Counted from the first letter of the stretch, positions 34,181 to 43,501 are shown. The stretch is 54,717 nucleotides of DNA from Mycolicibacterium vinylchloridicum (GCF_013404075.1 NZ_JACBJQ010000039.1:1-54717); one strand, 5' to 3'. Notes: generated by a model from the sequence alone, not told the origin. Program-made: numbers and translations.

Positions 34181-35449
34181 TCAGCTGTAGCGACCCCGTC
34201 GAGCGAACTCCTCCAGCCGATCGGCGGTGTCCGCAGCGCTTTTCACAGGTTCGGTGATCCGGGAGGCGAGCTCGCGGGCCCTGGCGACGTAGTCGAGAGC
34301 AAGGATGGCGCGCAAGTCAGCCACCAGCGTCTGCTCGGTCACCGTGGAAAACCGCCGGGCCGTGCCCACCTTCAGCCGCTTGACCGCCGTCCCGTAGATC
34401 GCATGAACCATGTCCCAGAAGAGGATCAGCTGCGGGATACCTGCACGCATGACGATCGGCGTCGTGCTCGATCCCCCGTGGTGAACAACGGCGCGGCAAG
34501 CCGGGAAGACGGTCGCGTAGTTCATCACGCCGACCACTTTGACTCGCTCGGAATGCGGGGCGTTGCTGAAGTCGGTCCCTGCGGCGCCGACCAGCGCGCG
34601 TTCCCCCAGCCGTGCGCACGCCGCGTCGATCATCGCGATCGTGTCAGCCGGCGATTCGACCGGGATGCTGCCGAAGCCGAAAAAGATCGGTGGTGTTCCG
34701 GCCTCAATCCACGACATGATCTCGTCGTCGTCAGCGGTCGCCAACTCAAGCGTCAGCGTCCCGACGAATGGCCGCTGGACCTCGAAGGGCGCCCACTCGG
34801 CCCCGAGGCCGGGGAAACACGCCTCGTCGTATGCCTGGACTTCCAGCGATCCGCGTTCGGTGATGCGCCTAGGCGCCGACCGGGTCGCCTTCGGCAGCCC
34901 CAGCTCGCGCCGCTGGGCGTCTTCGGACTTCTTCGTGCCGCGCCACGACATCCACCAGAACGCCCTGACGACCGCACGGCCCAGCGCGGCCGGCAGAAAA
35001 GGCAGGACCCGCGCGTTCGGCCGCAGCGGGAAGTAGTGCAGTGTGGCGAACGGGATGTCGTAGTACTCGGCGACATTCGACGCAGCGTCTTCGAAATTGA
35101 TGCCACTGAATATCAGGTCGGCGCCCTCGGCCAGCGACATCAGTGTTGCGCTCATGTCCTGCCAGCCCTGGAAAAGGGGTCCGGTTATTTCACCGCGCGC
35201 CTTTTTCATCTTCCGTAATTTCCAGGGTGGGGTGAAAAAGCACGTCCAGTAGTCGCGATGCGCGTCGAGAATCGACCGCGAGTTGGGGCCGAAACCTATC
35301 GAGTCGGGCACCGCCGCCTTGCTGAATTCGACCAGATCCGGCGGAACGGCCAGGGACACGTCATGCCCGCGGCGCACCAGCTCGCGCCCGACGGCCGCAG
35401 TGGGCTCGATATCGCCGCGGCTACCCCAGGTTGCCAGCACGAACTTCAT
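34181..35449 (-). CDS. GT1 glycosyltransferase of the GPL Gtf/Rtf type (copy 1)
   Basis: 422 aa. N-terminus MKFVLATWGSRGDIEP and the C-terminal donor-site region (FFGFGSIP, VVHHGGSSTT, GTARRFSTVTEQTL) are those of the UDP- or TDP-sugar-dependent GT1 enzymes that glycosylate mycobacterial GPLs. The usual HHGG(A/S)GT is altered to HHGGSSTT, and the normally WxLPDQxFWA-like stretch reads FWDMVHAIYG, so this copy differs most from its three paralogues in the window and may use another donor or acceptor. Its start lies 13 bases after the stop of the methyltransferase gene, so the two form an operon. Likely adds a sugar to an allo-Thr hydroxyl or to an existing sugar; the exact step cannot be told. 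Confidence 0.88.
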   Translation of the reverse strand: MKFVLATWGSRGDIEPTAAVGRELVRRGHDVSLAVPPDLVEFSKAAVPDSIGFGPNSRSILDAHRDYWTCFFTPPWKLRKMKKARGEITGPLFQGWQDMSATLMSLAEGADLIFSGINFEDAASNVAEYYDIPFATLHYFPLRPNARVLPFLPAALGRAVVRAFWWMSWRGTKKSEDAQRRELGLPKATRSAPRRITERGSLEVQAYDEACFPGLGAEWAPFEVQRPFVGTLTLELATADDDEIMSWIEAGTPPIFFGFGSIPVESPADTIAMIDAACARLGERALVGAAGTDFSNAPHSERVKVVGVMNYATVFPACRAVVHHGGSSTTPIVMRAGIPQLILFWDMVHAIYGTAVKRLKVGTARRFSTVTEQTLVADLRAILALDYVARARELASRITEPVKSAADTADRLEEFARRGRYS

Positions 35450-35462
35450 TGGAAGGGCTGAC

Positions 35463-36212
35463 CTACCGGGCGCTGCTCATGGCGAGGAACTCGCCGAGGT
35501 ACCGGGGTGGCTTCAGGTTGAGTAGACGGGTGCGATCGGCCTTGAGATCCGCGTAGGTGAGCGCCTCGACCTGTTCCGGGGAGTACGGCAGCGTCGTCTC
35601 GGGCGATCCCTTGCGGACGAACCCGACGCCCTGATCGCACTTGAGCACGCCGACCAGCAGGTCGGGCCGGGTGCTACGGAGTTCGACGATCGCTTTCCAG
35701 ACGTCGCCATTCCAGATGCCGATCTTCAACGGACCTGACTGCTGCGCCATGAACTCGTCCCACGACTCTGCCCGGCGGCCGGCCAGCTCGAACGGCGGGT
35801 TGCAGTCGTGCAGGAAGATCACACCGTCGTCCTTGAGATGACGCACAGTGTTCTCGACATCGCGCACCACCTGCTCGTAGGTGTGCAGTCCGTCAATCAG
35901 TGCGACGTCGACCGGGTGCTGTTCGAGCAGCGCCTTCTCGTTTTCGAAGAAGGCGTCGCTGGTCGTCTCGAAGTACTCGACGACTCGCCCCTTGGCGTTG
36001 GCCAGATCACGAGTGCGTTCGGTCAGCCGGAACGCGGGGTCGACTGCGATCTTCACGTCGGCACTGATCCGCTGGAAGGCCTGTCCGCGGGACACGCCGA
36101 TCTCCAGATAGACGGGGTTGGACCGCATGGCAAGCGCCTGCTGGACGGCCCTGATCCGGTTCACACCTGGCATCGCGTCCGCCAACATGACCAGACCCTG
36201 GTTGATATTCAC
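35463..36212 (-). CDS. SAM-dependent O-methyltransferase (Methyltransf_24/CmcI-like)
   Basis: 249 aa, GTG start with AGGAA 8 bases upstream. SAM-binding motif YLEIGVSRGQAF near residue 34, then IAVDPAFRL, VALIDGLHTYEQVVRDVEN and FLHDCNPP, the order seen in class I O-methyltransferases acting on sugars (CmcI/TylF-like and mycobacterial glycolipid methyltransferases). The acidic pairs in IDGLHTYE and LHDC could bind a divalent metal. Coupled to the glycosyltransferase just downstream, it most likely O-methylates a GPL-type deoxysugar (inference). It diverges from the DUF2505 gene across 77 bases. Confidence 0.8.
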   Translation of the reverse strand: MNINQGLVMLADAMPGVNRIRAVQQALAMRSNPVYLEIGVSRGQAFQRISADVKIAVDPAFRLTERTRDLANAKGRVVEYFETTSDAFFENEKALLEQHPVDVALIDGLHTYEQVVRDVENTVRHLKDDGVIFLHDCNPPFELAGRRAESWDEFMAQQSGPLKIGIWNGDVWKAIVELRSTRPDLLVGVLKCDQGVGFVRKGSPETTLPYSPEQVEALTYADLKADRTRLLNLKPPRYLGEFLAMSSAR

Positions 36213-36273
36213 GCGAGGTTCCTACCACAAAAGGGTTGTGCAACATGGGGGTTTCGGGCAGGCGGCCGGCAGC

Positions 36274-36282
36274 GTAAGAATG
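36274..36282 (+). promoter_or_regulatory. GTAANAATG promoter-like element before the DUF2505 gene
   Basis: GTAAGAATG ends 7 bases before the ATG at 36290. The same element precedes three other genes in the window (36817, 39110, and 52717 on the minus strand, also 7 bases from its ATG). Probably a -10 region giving a leaderless or near-leaderless transcript. Confidence 0.45.
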
Positions 36283-36289
36283 TTCGGCT

Positions 36290-36790
36290 ATGTCGCGTTC
36301 ATTCCAGATCGTCAGCGAATCAGCAGCAAGTGTGGACCAGATTCATGCTGCGTTCGGACGTGAGGATTACTGGGCTGACCGGCTGGCGGGCGACGCCGCG
36401 TCGACGCTGGACTCGCTGATCGTCGACGCCGACGGTGTGGTCGACGTGCACATCACCCAATACCTGGGTCGCCAGATGTTGCCGGGGCTGGTGGCCAAGG
36501 TCGTTACCGGCGACTTGAGACTCCAGTACCGCGAGACCTGGCGTGCGGCCGGTGACGGCCGAGTGCGCGGCGAGGTCAATGTGTCGGCGTCCGGCGGACT
36601 CGGATCGAGCCAGGCGGAAAATTGGCTGGCTCCGGCAGGTTCTGCTTCACAGCTGCACTCCGCGGTGCGAGTGGAGGTCAAAATCCCCTTGGTGGGCGGC
36701 CAACTCGAGAAGTCGATCGGTGCAGGTCTGACCAAGAGCATCCCGGCGACGCTGCGCTATACGACCACATGGATCGCCCAACACACCTAA
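36290..36790 (+). CDS. DUF2505 protein (START/SRPBCC-like fold)
   Basis: 166 aa, opening MSRSFQIVSESAASVDQIHAAF, with a GDLRLQYRETW-like beta-strand pattern and a C-terminal amphipathic helix (KSIGAGLTKSIPATLRYT). I recognise this as the actinobacterial DUF2505 family, whose predicted fold is START/polyketide-cyclase-like and could hold a lipid. No catalytic residues are evident. It sits between the methyltransferase (divergent) and the acyltransferases (same strand), with its own promoter-like element. Role in the pathway unknown; lipid binding would fit. Confidence 0.75.
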   Translation: MSRSFQIVSESAASVDQIHAAFGREDYWADRLAGDAASTLDSLIVDADGVVDVHITQYLGRQMLPGLVAKVVTGDLRLQYRETWRAAGDGRVRGEVNVSASGGLGSSQAENWLAPAGSASQLHSAVRVEVKIPLVGGQLEKSIGAGLTKSIPATLRYTTTWIAQHT

Positions 36791-36816
36791 AGCACCCCTT
36801 ATTGACGGACGCGAAT

Positions 36817-36825
36817 GTAACAATG
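36817..36825 (+). promoter_or_regulatory. GTAANAATG element before acyltransferase 1
   Basis: GTAACAATG, followed by CCTCGA, 38 bases before the GTG start. The second acyltransferase has the same TGTAAnAATGCCTCGA block at nearly the same distance, so the promoter was duplicated with the gene or is kept by selection. Confidence 0.45.
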
Positions 36826-36863
36826 CCTCGACCATCAGACGCGTCCGCTCAGTAAGTAGGTAG

Positions 36864-39068
36864 GTGATCTTGCGCCAGGCGCAGAGCGTTAGCCCTACCG
36901 AGACCCCGCCAACTGCGCGCTCAGAGCAGAAGACATTCCGCGCGGACATCGAGGGCTTACGTGCCGTCGCGGTGCTTGCGGTCGTCTTGTTCCACGCTTC
37001 GGTTCCCGGGATCGGTGGCGGCTACGTCGGCGTCGACGTGTTCTTCGTGATCTCGGGATTCCTGATCACCGGACTGCTCTGGCGGGAGGTGAGCGGAACC
37101 GGCACCGTGCGACTGCGCAACTTCTACGGCGCCCGTGCGCGCCGGCTCCTGCCGGCCTCGGCTGCCGTCGGCACCATCACGATGATCGCCTCGGCAATTC
37201 TGTTGCCGCCGTTGCTGTCTCGGTCCGCAATCGGCGACGGCATCGCCAGCGCACTGTACGTCAGCAATTACCAGTTCCTGCTGCGAGGCGTCGACTACTT
37301 CTCCAGCCACGTGGCGATGTCACCATTCCTGCATTACTGGTCGCTCGGCGTCGAGGAGCAGTTCTATCTGGTCTGGGCGCCGATGCTGCTCGGCGCCGTC
37401 TGGCTCGTGCGGCTGGCGCGACGAGCGCGCCGTCGCCCGGCAATCGGGGCGACCGCGTCCAGGCGCCCGTTTATCGTGCTGCTGACGCTCGTCGTGATCG
37501 TGTCGTTCGCGCTGTCGTTCCTGGGGAGCTACATCCTGCCCGCCGCGGCGTTTTATTCGCTACCCACCCGGGCGTGGCAGCTGGGTATCGGCGGACTCGT
37601 TGCGCTGACCGCCGTTGGATGGCAATGCCTTTCACCGCGAATCGCCGCAACCATGAGCTGGGCAGGGCTCGGCCTGATCGTGCTGGCCTGCGTATGGTTG
37701 ACCCCGACCACGGTGTACCCGGGAGCCGCGGCACTGCTGCCCACGCTGGGCGCTGCCCTGGTCATCGGCGCCGGGTGTGCCACGCCGACGCAGGGTGGTG
37801 GGCGCCTGCTCGGATTACCGCCGATGCGCGCAATCGGGCGCATCTCCTATTCGTGGTACCTGTGGCACTGGCCCGTCCTCGTTCTCGCCCCGTTCGCGCT
37901 GGGCCATGCACTCGGCTTGGCCGAACGGATCGCCGGGGCTCTGCTGTCCGCCGGGCTGGCGTGGCTGACCCTGCGTTATCTGGAAAACCCGCTGCGATTC
38001 GCCCCAATGATCCGCAGCTCAGGCTGGCGCAGCCTCGGCATGGGAGCGGTAGCGACCCTGATCGCCGTCGTTGTCGGGGTCGGACTTCTCAAAGTGGTGC
38101 CCACCCCGGTCGGGCACGGCGCCGCCGCGACACCACCAAAGTTCACTGCGGTGACCGTCCCTGCGGGCGCCTCCCTCGACGCTTACGACGCCGCGGTACG
38201 CCAGACGTTCGCCCAGGTGCAGGCGGCGATCGCGGGATCAGCCGACGTCAAGTCCGTCCCTTCGAACCTCACCCCAGCGCTTCTGGAAAGTGTCGCCGAG
38301 AAGAAGGCACTGGCGTTCGGCGGCTGCCTGCGTGAACCGTTCGAGAGTGGACAGCCCGAATGCGCAATGGGAGATCCGTCGTCGTCGACTACGGTGGCCC
38401 TGGTCGGTGACTCCCACGCCGCGATGTGGACCCCGGCATTCCAACAGGTCGCCACTCAACGGCACTGGCGTCTCGAGCTGCTGGCCAAGGGGGCCTGCCC
38501 GTTGCTGGATGCGCCGATCAGCAATCCGCTGAGCCGGCTCGCCGAACACTTCGCGCATTGCGGGGAATGGCGAAACGAAATCCTGCGCCGGCTGGAATCC
38601 GAGCGGCCACGGCTGATCGTGCTGAGCCTGTGGCATGGCTACGGGACCACCGAATCTCTTTCGGGCTACCGGGCATTCGACACCGCGTGGATTGACAGCT
38701 TCGGCCGTCTGGTTCAAAGGTTGCGCGCGACGGGCGCGCAGTTGCTTGTGCTGGGCCCGATCCCGGATCCCGGCTTCCACGTGCCAGTCTGTCTGTCGGG
38801 GTATATCGATGATGTTCCGGCGTGCACCCCCGCCCGGTCGACTGCGGTCAACGAAGATGGCATCGCCGCCGAAGCCGCCGCCACTGAGGCGGGCGGTGGT
38901 CGCTATGTCGACACCACCGATTTGTTCTGCACTGCCGAACGCTGCCCGGTGATCGTCGGCAACACCCTGGTCTACCTCGACGAGAACCACATGTCATTGG
39001 AATGGTCGCGGGCGTTGGCCCCGGTGGCGGGAGCCTTGGCCGACCGCGCGCTCGCCCACAACGAGTAG
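36864..39068 (+). CDS. Membrane O-acyltransferase with C-terminal SGNH domain (OafA-like), copy 1
   Basis: 734 aa. Residues about 30-390 form the acyltransferase_3 membrane domain: FRADIEGLRAVAVLAVVLFH, GGYVGVDVFFVISGFLITG, the RARRLLPAS loop, HYWSLGVEEQFYL, SYSWYLWHWPVLVLAP. After a linker, the C-terminal third is an SGNH domain with VALVGDSHAAMW (catalytic Ser) and DENHMS (Asp/His). Such proteins acylate sugars at the membrane; OafA-like Atf enzymes acetylate GPL deoxytalose. Start is GTG 36864 or TTG 36870; both paralogues keep the pattern GTAGGTGAnnTTG, and the AGG repeats upstream suit the TTG slightly better. Confidence 0.9.
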   Translation: MILRQAQSVSPTETPPTARSEQKTFRADIEGLRAVAVLAVVLFHASVPGIGGGYVGVDVFFVISGFLITGLLWREVSGTGTVRLRNFYGARARRLLPASAAVGTITMIASAILLPPLLSRSAIGDGIASALYVSNYQFLLRGVDYFSSHVAMSPFLHYWSLGVEEQFYLVWAPMLLGAVWLVRLARRARRRPAIGATASRRPFIVLLTLVVIVSFALSFLGSYILPAAAFYSLPTRAWQLGIGGLVALTAVGWQCLSPRIAATMSWAGLGLIVLACVWLTPTTVYPGAAALLPTLGAALVIGAGCATPTQGGGRLLGLPPMRAIGRISYSWYLWHWPVLVLAPFALGHALGLAERIAGALLSAGLAWLTLRYLENPLRFAPMIRSSGWRSLGMGAVATLIAVVVGVGLLKVVPTPVGHGAAATPPKFTAVTVPAGASLDAYDAAVRQTFAQVQAAIAGSADVKSVPSNLTPALLESVAEKKALAFGGCLREPFESGQPECAMGDPSSSTTVALVGDSHAAMWTPAFQQVATQRHWRLELLAKGACPLLDAPISNPLSRLAEHFAHCGEWRNEILRRLESERPRLIVLSLWHGYGTTESLSGYRAFDTAWIDSFGRLVQRLRATGAQLLVLGPIPDPGFHVPVCLSGYIDDVPACTPARSTAVNEDGIAAEAAATEAGGGRYVDTTDLFCTAERCPVIVGNTLVYLDENHMSLEWSRALAPVAGALADRALAHNE

Positions 39069-39109
39069 CGAGCAGATCCCGAAACCACCACTCGCGCCTG
39101 CGCCCGGGT

Positions 39110-39118
39110 GTAAGAATG
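39110..39118 (+). promoter_or_regulatory. GTAANAATG element before acyltransferase 2
   Basis: GTAAGAATG, 39 bases before the GTG start, within the 16-base block TGTAAGAATGCCTCGA shared (one mismatch) with the region before acyltransferase 1. Confidence 0.45.
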
Positions 39119-39157
39119 CCTCGACTCAATTGACGTGTTCGCTGATTTAGCAGGTAG

Positions 39158-41356
39158 GTGACATTGGCCCACGCCGACAGCCTCAGGGCTAGCGAAGGAC
39201 AGCAAAGTCGGCGCTCCGAACAGGACTATTTCCGCCCGGACATCGAGGGCTTACGTGCCATTGCCGTGTTGGGCGTCGTCATGTTTCACGCTGCAATCCC
39301 CGGCATAAGCGGCGGCTACGTCGGTGTCGACGTGTTCTTCGTCATCTCGGGCTTCCTGATCACCGGCCTGCTCTGGCGCGAGGTCAGCGGGACCGGATCG
39401 GTGCGGCTGCGCAAGTTCTACGGGGCTCGCGCCCGCCGATTGCTGCCCGCGTCGGCCACGGTCGGCGTCATCACGATGGTCGCCTCGATCCTGCTGTTAC
39501 CGCCGCTGCGGATACCGACTGTCCTCTATGACGGCATCGCCAGCGCCCTCTACGTCGGCAACTACTGGTTCATTCTCGACAACATCAACTACTTCTCTGA
39601 CTCCCTGTCGCCGTCACCGTTCCTGCACTACTGGTCGCTGGGCGTCGAGGAGCAGTTCTATCTGGTGTGGGCACCGCTCATCCTCGGTACCGCCTGGGTG
39701 ATCCGACGGTTCCGCCGGAACAGAGCGCGGGCCATCGCGTCATCCCGGGGCCCCTATCTGGTGGTCCTCGGACTCGTCACGGTCCTGTCTTTCGCCATGT
39801 CACTGCTGATCACCTACGTCGTGCCGGCGATGGCGTTCTTCTCGCTCGCCACGCGCGCGTGGCAGTTGGCCGTCGGCGGGTTGGTGGCGCTGACCGTGAT
39901 TCGTTGGCAACGTCTCTCACCCCGGACGGCGGCAATCGCCGGTTGGGCCGGGCTGGGCATGATCGTGGTTGCCTGCGTGTGGTTCACCTCCGCGACACCG
40001 TTCCCGGGTACGGCCGCTTTGCTGCCCACCCTCGGGGCGGTGCTGGTGATCGGCGCGGGCTGCGCGACCCCCGCGCAGGGCTGCGGGCAGTTCCTGAGCA
40101 CGTCGCCGATGCGTGCCATCGGCCGGATCTCATACTCGTGGTACCTGTGGCACTGGCCGGTGCTGGTGCTCGCACCTGCCCTGCTGGGTCACGCCTTGGG
40201 ATTGCCCGAACGGATCATCGCAGCGGTTCTCGCCGCCGGGCTGGCCTGGCTGACCCTGCGCTATCTCGAGAACCCGCTGCGTTTCGCCCCGAGAATCCGC
40301 GACTTCCCTTGGCGCAGCCTCGGTCTCGGCGCGGTGGCCACGGCGATCGCGGTCATCGTCGGCCTGGGCCTGTTGAAGGTCGTGCCCACCCCGGTCGGAC
40401 CCGGCGCGCCCGCGAACGCGGTGGTCTTCACTCCCACCGGGGCGTTGGCCGCTGGTTCCGACATCCGCGCCTACGACGCCGCCGTCGTTCAGACCGTCGC
40501 CCAGGTGCAGACGGCGCTCGCGGCCGCACTCGAGGTCAAGGCCGTCCCGTCGAATCTGAATCCGCCACTGTCCAACCTGTCGGGGGAGCAGCGGAACATC
40601 ACCTACAACGGCTGCCTGCGCACACCGTACGAAAGCGGACAACCTGACTGCGTGATGGGCGACATCACGTCGTCGACCACCGTGGCACTGATCGGCGACT
40701 CGCACGCCGCGATGTGGATGCCGGCATTCCAAGAGCTTGCCCCGCAACGACATTGGCGACTGCAGCTGATGGCCAAAGAAGCCTGCCCGATCATGGACGT
40801 GGCCGTCGGCACCGCCTTCCGTCGGCTGATCGAATCCTTTCAGTTCTGCGAACAATGGCGCGCCGAGGTCCTGTCCCGGCTCCAGGCGCAACCACCCCAG
40901 CTGGTCGTGGTCAGCGCGTTTCGCGGATATGGCTTCGACGAAGAGATGACCGGATTCAAGGCCTACAACCCGGCCTGGATCGAGAGCCTGACGCGACTGG
41001 TGCGGCAGCTCCGCGACATGGGCTCGCAGGTGCTGGTGCTGGGACCGATCGCGAGCCCGCATGCGAATGTACCGATCTGCCTGTCCGGCAATCTCGATGA
41101 CGCGACGGCCTGCGCGCCGTCCCGGTCAGCCGCGGTCAATCAGCCCGGCGTGACCGCCGAGGCCACCGCCACCACCGCAGGCGGCGGTCAATACGCCGAC
41201 CTGTCCGATCTGTTCTGCACCGCGGAACGCTGCCCGGTCGTCGTCGGCAACACGTTGGTCTACATGGACGTGAGCCACCTGTCCATCCCCTATTCCCGGC
41301 AATTGGCACCGGCCATCGGTGCGCTGACTGACCGCGCGCTCGCTCGCGGTCACTGA
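39158..41356 (+). CDS. Membrane O-acyltransferase with C-terminal SGNH domain (OafA-like), copy 2
   Basis: 732 aa, a close paralogue of the preceding gene along its whole length, from FRPDIEGLRAIAVLGVVMFH through HYWSLGVEEQFYL to the SGNH motifs VALIGDSHAAMW and DVSHLS. Differences are spread evenly, with more in the SGNH domain, so the pair is an older tandem duplication with probable divergence in acyl donor or acceptor. The two copies could acylate different hydroxyls of the glycan. Start GTG 39158 or TTG 39164, same ambiguity as copy 1. Gap to the next gene is 15 bases. Confidence 0.9.
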   Translation: MTLAHADSLRASEGQQSRRSEQDYFRPDIEGLRAIAVLGVVMFHAAIPGISGGYVGVDVFFVISGFLITGLLWREVSGTGSVRLRKFYGARARRLLPASATVGVITMVASILLLPPLRIPTVLYDGIASALYVGNYWFILDNINYFSDSLSPSPFLHYWSLGVEEQFYLVWAPLILGTAWVIRRFRRNRARAIASSRGPYLVVLGLVTVLSFAMSLLITYVVPAMAFFSLATRAWQLAVGGLVALTVIRWQRLSPRTAAIAGWAGLGMIVVACVWFTSATPFPGTAALLPTLGAVLVIGAGCATPAQGCGQFLSTSPMRAIGRISYSWYLWHWPVLVLAPALLGHALGLPERIIAAVLAAGLAWLTLRYLENPLRFAPRIRDFPWRSLGLGAVATAIAVIVGLGLLKVVPTPVGPGAPANAVVFTPTGALAAGSDIRAYDAAVVQTVAQVQTALAAALEVKAVPSNLNPPLSNLSGEQRNITYNGCLRTPYESGQPDCVMGDITSSTTVALIGDSHAAMWMPAFQELAPQRHWRLQLMAKEACPIMDVAVGTAFRRLIESFQFCEQWRAEVLSRLQAQPPQLVVVSAFRGYGFDEEMTGFKAYNPAWIESLTRLVRQLRDMGSQVLVLGPIASPHANVPICLSGNLDDATACAPSRSAAVNQPGVTAEATATTAGGGQYADLSDLFCTAERCPVVVGNTLVYMDVSHLSIPYSRQLAPAIGALTDRALARGH

Positions 41357-41371
41357 TCAGGAGGCTCTACC

Positions 41372-42445
41372 GTGTCCGCAATGCCCAACATTTCCAAGAC
41401 GGTGCTCATCACCGGCGGGGCGGGATTCATCGGGTCCACGCTCGCGCGACGTCTTGTCGAGGCCGGCTACGACGTCGCCGTGATGGACATCCTGCACCCG
41501 CAAGTGCACGCCGCGGGCGCCCCGATCGATCTGCCGCGATCGGTGCGGTTGTTCACCGGAGATGTCACTCACGCGCCCGACTGTGATGCAGTCCTGCGGC
41601 TGTTCAAGCCGTCCCAGATCGTCCACCTGGCAGCGGAAACCGGCACGGCGCAATCGCTTTCGGAAGCCAGCCGGCACGGTTCGGTTAACGTCGTTGGAAC
41701 GACCCAGTTGCTCGATGCGTTGAGCCGCTGCGGACACGTACCCGACCAACTGGTGCTGGCGTCGTCTCGGGCCGTCTACGGCGAAGGCGCCTGGCAGTCG
41801 GGCACCGACATTTTCTATCCGCCGCCACGCAGTCACGCCCAGCTCGCCGCGGGGATCTGGGATCCGCAAGGCCCCACCGGCGATTCGGCGGTTCCGCTCG
41901 CGAGTAGCGCAGAACGCACCGAGCCCCGGCCCACGAACATCTATGCCGCAACCAAACTCGCCCAGGAGCACATCCTCGCGTCGTGGACGTCCGCCCACGA
42001 CACCAAGCTCAGCGTGTTGAGACTGCAGAACGTCTACGGACCGGGTCAGTCCCTGACGAACTCCTACACCGGAATCGTCGCGCTGTTCGCCCGGCTGTCG
42101 CGGGAGAAGCAGGCCCTCGAGGTCTACGAAGACGGCCGGATCGTGCGCGATTTCGTCTATATCGATGACGTTGTCGAGGGGCTCTTCGCGGCGATCGAGA
42201 GTCCTGCGACGCCGTCACGCTATGTCGACATCGGGTCGGGTGTGCCGACAACCATCGGAGAGCTCGCGCAACAACTCGCGGCCATCTGTGGCGCCCCCGA
42301 ACCGGTCGTCGTCGGGAAGTTCCGCGACGGTGACGTACGCGCTGCGCGGTGCGATATCGAGCCCGCCACAATCCAGCTCGGTTGGCGGCCCAAGTGGTCG
42401 CTCGAGGAAGGCATGCGCGCACTGCTCGATTGGATCGGCAAATAA
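41372..42445 (+). CDS. NAD-dependent sugar epimerase/reductase (extended SDR)
   Basis: 357 aa, GTG start with a strong AGGAGG. Motifs: ITGGAGFIGS (residues about 14-23), HLAAETGTAQS, SSRAVYGEG, YAATK (Tyr about 191, catalytic Tyr/Lys), RDFVYIDDVVEG. This is the extended SDR fold of nucleotide-sugar epimerases, dehydratases and 4-ketoreductases. In GPL loci the equivalent enzymes make dTDP-6-deoxy-L-talose or epimerise TDP-rhamnose intermediates; that is a reasonable guess here but the substrate cannot be read from sequence. Probably co-transcribed with the acyltransferases. Confidence 0.82.
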   Translation: MSAMPNISKTVLITGGAGFIGSTLARRLVEAGYDVAVMDILHPQVHAAGAPIDLPRSVRLFTGDVTHAPDCDAVLRLFKPSQIVHLAAETGTAQSLSEASRHGSVNVVGTTQLLDALSRCGHVPDQLVLASSRAVYGEGAWQSGTDIFYPPPRSHAQLAAGIWDPQGPTGDSAVPLASSAERTEPRPTNIYAATKLAQEHILASWTSAHDTKLSVLRLQNVYGPGQSLTNSYTGIVALFARLSREKQALEVYEDGRIVRDFVYIDDVVEGLFAAIESPATPSRYVDIGSGVPTTIGELAQQLAAICGAPEPVVVGKFRDGDVRAARCDIEPATIQLGWRPKWSLEEGMRALLDWIGK

Positions 42446-42557
42446 CCGATCGCCCGCCGAATCCCCTGATCAAAGCCCGAAGAGATAGGTCATTGTTTTG
42501 AGTTTCTCGGTTGCGACCAAGTCGTCGCTACTCGGCCCGAAGCCAATCCACTCACGC

Positions 42558-42563
42558 TATGGT
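42558..42563 (+). promoter_or_regulatory. Possible -10 box of drrABC (leaderless)
   Basis: TATGGT lies 8 bases before the GTG of drrA in a 126-base gap that shows no other feature. No ribosome-binding site precedes the GTG, consistent with a leaderless transcript. Confidence 0.3.
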
Positions 42564-42571
42564 CAATATCT

Positions 42572-43501
42572 GTGATCGAGCTTGACGGAGTAGCAAAGAC
42601 ATTCGACGGCGACGTCCTGGCATTGCAGGACGTGAGCTTTTCCGTCGGCACGGGCTCGATCTGCGCTCTGCTCGGCCACAACGGCGCAGGCAAGACCACC
42701 ACGATCAACATACTGTCGACGCTGATCCGGCCGACCTATGGCCAGGCCCTGGTTGCCGGGTTCGACGTCGTCAAAGATCCTGGCAAAGTCCGCGCATCGA
42801 TCGGCATGACCGGGCAGCATGCCGCACTGGACTGGCAGCTCAGCGGGCGAGAAAACCTGATCATGTTCGGCCGGCTGCACGGGATGCGTCGTAAAGATGC
42901 GCGCGCGCGAGCCGACGCGTTGATCGAGCAGTTCGATCTGGCGCATGCCGCCGACCGCCGCGTGGTCACCTATTCGGGCGGCATGCGGCGCCGGATCGAT
43001 ATCGCCGCCGCGCTCGTGGTCCCGCCGAAGGTACTCTTCCTCGACGAGCCGACAACCGGACTGGATCCGCGCAGTCGCCGCACGGTGTGGGATCTGGTGT
43101 CATCGTTGGCGTCCGACGGCGTCACGGTTCTGCTCACCACCCAGTACCTCGAAGAAGCTGACGTGCTCAGCGATGCGATCGTCGTCATCGATCACGGCCG
43201 GGTGATCGCAAGCGGCACGTCCGAAGACCTCAAGAGCCGGATGGGCTTCAGCTACTGCACGGTGAGTCCCGTGGATCCCGCCGACCTGCCCAAGATCTTG
43301 GCCGTGCTCACCGATCTCCAAGGCACCGAAGCCGACGAAGAGGCCAATACTGTCTCCGTCCTGGCGACGAGCGGCGTCGCCACGCTCAGTGAGGTGTTTC
43401 GCCGGGTTGATCAGCTCGACATCGAGCTGGCCGATATTTCCCTGCGCAAGCCATCCCTGGACGAGGTTTTCCTGCATCTGACGGGCAGCGTCACCGCGTG
43501 A
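42572..43501 (+). CDS. drrA: ABC exporter ATPase, DrrA-like
   Basis: 309 aa. Walker A GHNGAGKTT (about residues 36-44), signature YSGGMRRR, Walker B VLFLDEPTTGLD, H-loop region LLTTQYLEEAD, and the C-terminal extension of the daunorubicin-resistance ATPases (LRKPSLDEVFLHLTG). In M. tuberculosis DrrABC helps export PDIM, and drr genes occur in M. avium GPL clusters. Here it is the only dedicated exporter seen, so it probably moves the lipopeptide or an intermediate across the membrane. Overlaps drrB by 4 bases (GTGA). Confidence 0.92.
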   Translation: MIELDGVAKTFDGDVLALQDVSFSVGTGSICALLGHNGAGKTTTINILSTLIRPTYGQALVAGFDVVKDPGKVRASIGMTGQHAALDWQLSGRENLIMFGRLHGMRRKDARARADALIEQFDLAHAADRRVVTYSGGMRRRIDIAAALVVPPKVLFLDEPTTGLDPRSRRTVWDLVSSLASDGVTVLLTTQYLEEADVLSDAIVVIDHGRVIASGTSEDLKSRMGFSYCTVSPVDPADLPKILAVLTDLQGTEADEEANTVSVLATSGVATLSEVFRRVDQLDIELADISLRKPSLDEVFLHLTGSVTA

